5,549 nt of DNA, from the NCBI GenBank assembly GCA_009885425.1, contig VFKS01000115.1, forward strand, positions 1 to 5,549, given 5' to 3'. Numbering within the stretch: position 1 is the stretch's first letter; each line of letters opens with the position of its first letter. Origin of the DNA: Novosphingobium sp. Lineage in GTDB: Bacteria; Pseudomonadota; Alphaproteobacteria; Sphingomonadales; Sphingomonadaceae. A model generated the notes under the pieces. The model worked only from the letters and a program-made list of their open reading frames with translations, was not told the DNA's origin and searched no databases. The translations under genes were made by a program, and so were the position numbers. Positions 5,309 through 5,549 of the stretch are shown one piece after another.

Positions 5309-5549
5309 TCCGCACCGGGCTGCTCTGGCTGATGGCCGCGTTCTATGGCGCGGCGGGCTATTTCCACTTGGCCAACCCTGCGCCGTTCCTGCAGATCACC
5401 CCGCCGTGGGTGCCCGCACCCGAAGCGATCATTGCGCTGACCGGTCTTGCCGAACTGGCCGGAGCCGCCGGGCTGCTCCAGCCATGGTCGCAGCCGTTGC
5501 GCCGTGCAGCTGGGTGGGGGCTGGCGGCCTATGCGCTGTGCGTCTGGCC
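5305..5549 (+). CDS. DoxX-like integral membrane protein (runs off right edge)
   Basis: The first 81 codons of a membrane protein. Seen: three hydrophobic segments (about residues 6-22, 40-58 and 68-81) and the pattern YFHLANPAPFLQITPPWVP followed by GLAELAGAAGLL, characteristic of DoxX-like four-helix proteins. The GTG start at 5305 overlaps the tetR stop by four bases (GTGA), a standard sign of translational coupling. The next ATG (5332) would cut into the first membrane helix, so GTG is preferred. DoxX itself is the small subunit of an archaeal thiosulfate:quinone oxidoreductase, but most bacterial relatives have no known function. Its place in a P450 operon suggests a membrane partner, possibly in redox or in handling hydrophobic compounds, but this is speculation. 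Confidence 0.85.
   Translation, partial: MIRTGLLWLMAAFYGAAGYFHLANPAPFLQITPPWVPAPEAIIALTGLAELAGAAGLLQPWSQPLRRAAGWGLAAYALCVW

Overview
The window is GC-rich, carries compact alphaproteobacterial genes, and most resembles a sphingomonad (Sphingomonas, Novosphingobium or Erythrobacter type). The reasons are the codon use, a CYP153-type P450, a DUF4402 secreted protein, an NDUFS6-like CHCC zinc-finger protein and a CtrA-like box. The genus is inferred from gene content and style. I see no rRNA, tRNA, CRISPR array, insertion sequence or phage gene.

Left part (1-1074): the N-terminal third of an ABC-transporter ATPase reads leftward and runs off the left edge. It is divergent from a secreted DUF4402-family protein that reads rightward. 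The roughly 175-base region between them holds a near-consensus CtrA box (411-429), the only clear regulatory signal there.

Middle part (1113-3247): three rightward genes follow. They are a 70-residue zinc-binding CHCC protein resembling the complex I accessory subunit NDUFS6, the metalloprotease gene tldD (complete, with all expected metal ligands), and a small exported protein of unknown function with two cysteines. Two hairpins after the exported protein (3270-3289 and 3294-3319) separate this block from the next.

Right part (3334-5549): this looks like one self-contained operon. A TTGACA -35 box and a perfect 6-4-6 inverted repeat (3356-3371) lie just upstream of a CYP153-family cytochrome P450 gene with a strong ribosome binding site. 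The P450 stop overlaps the start of a TetR-family regulator by one base (TGATG). The TetR stop overlaps a GTG start of a DoxX-like membrane protein by four bases (GTGA), and that gene runs off the right edge. The simplest reading is a hydrocarbon or fatty-chain hydroxylation operon controlled by its own TetR repressor at the palindrome. No ferredoxin or ferredoxin reductase, which a CYP153 enzyme needs, is present in the window.

Most of the window is ordinary chromosome. The features most worth following up are the P450-TetR-DoxX operon with its operator and the CtrA box upstream of the DUF4402 gene.
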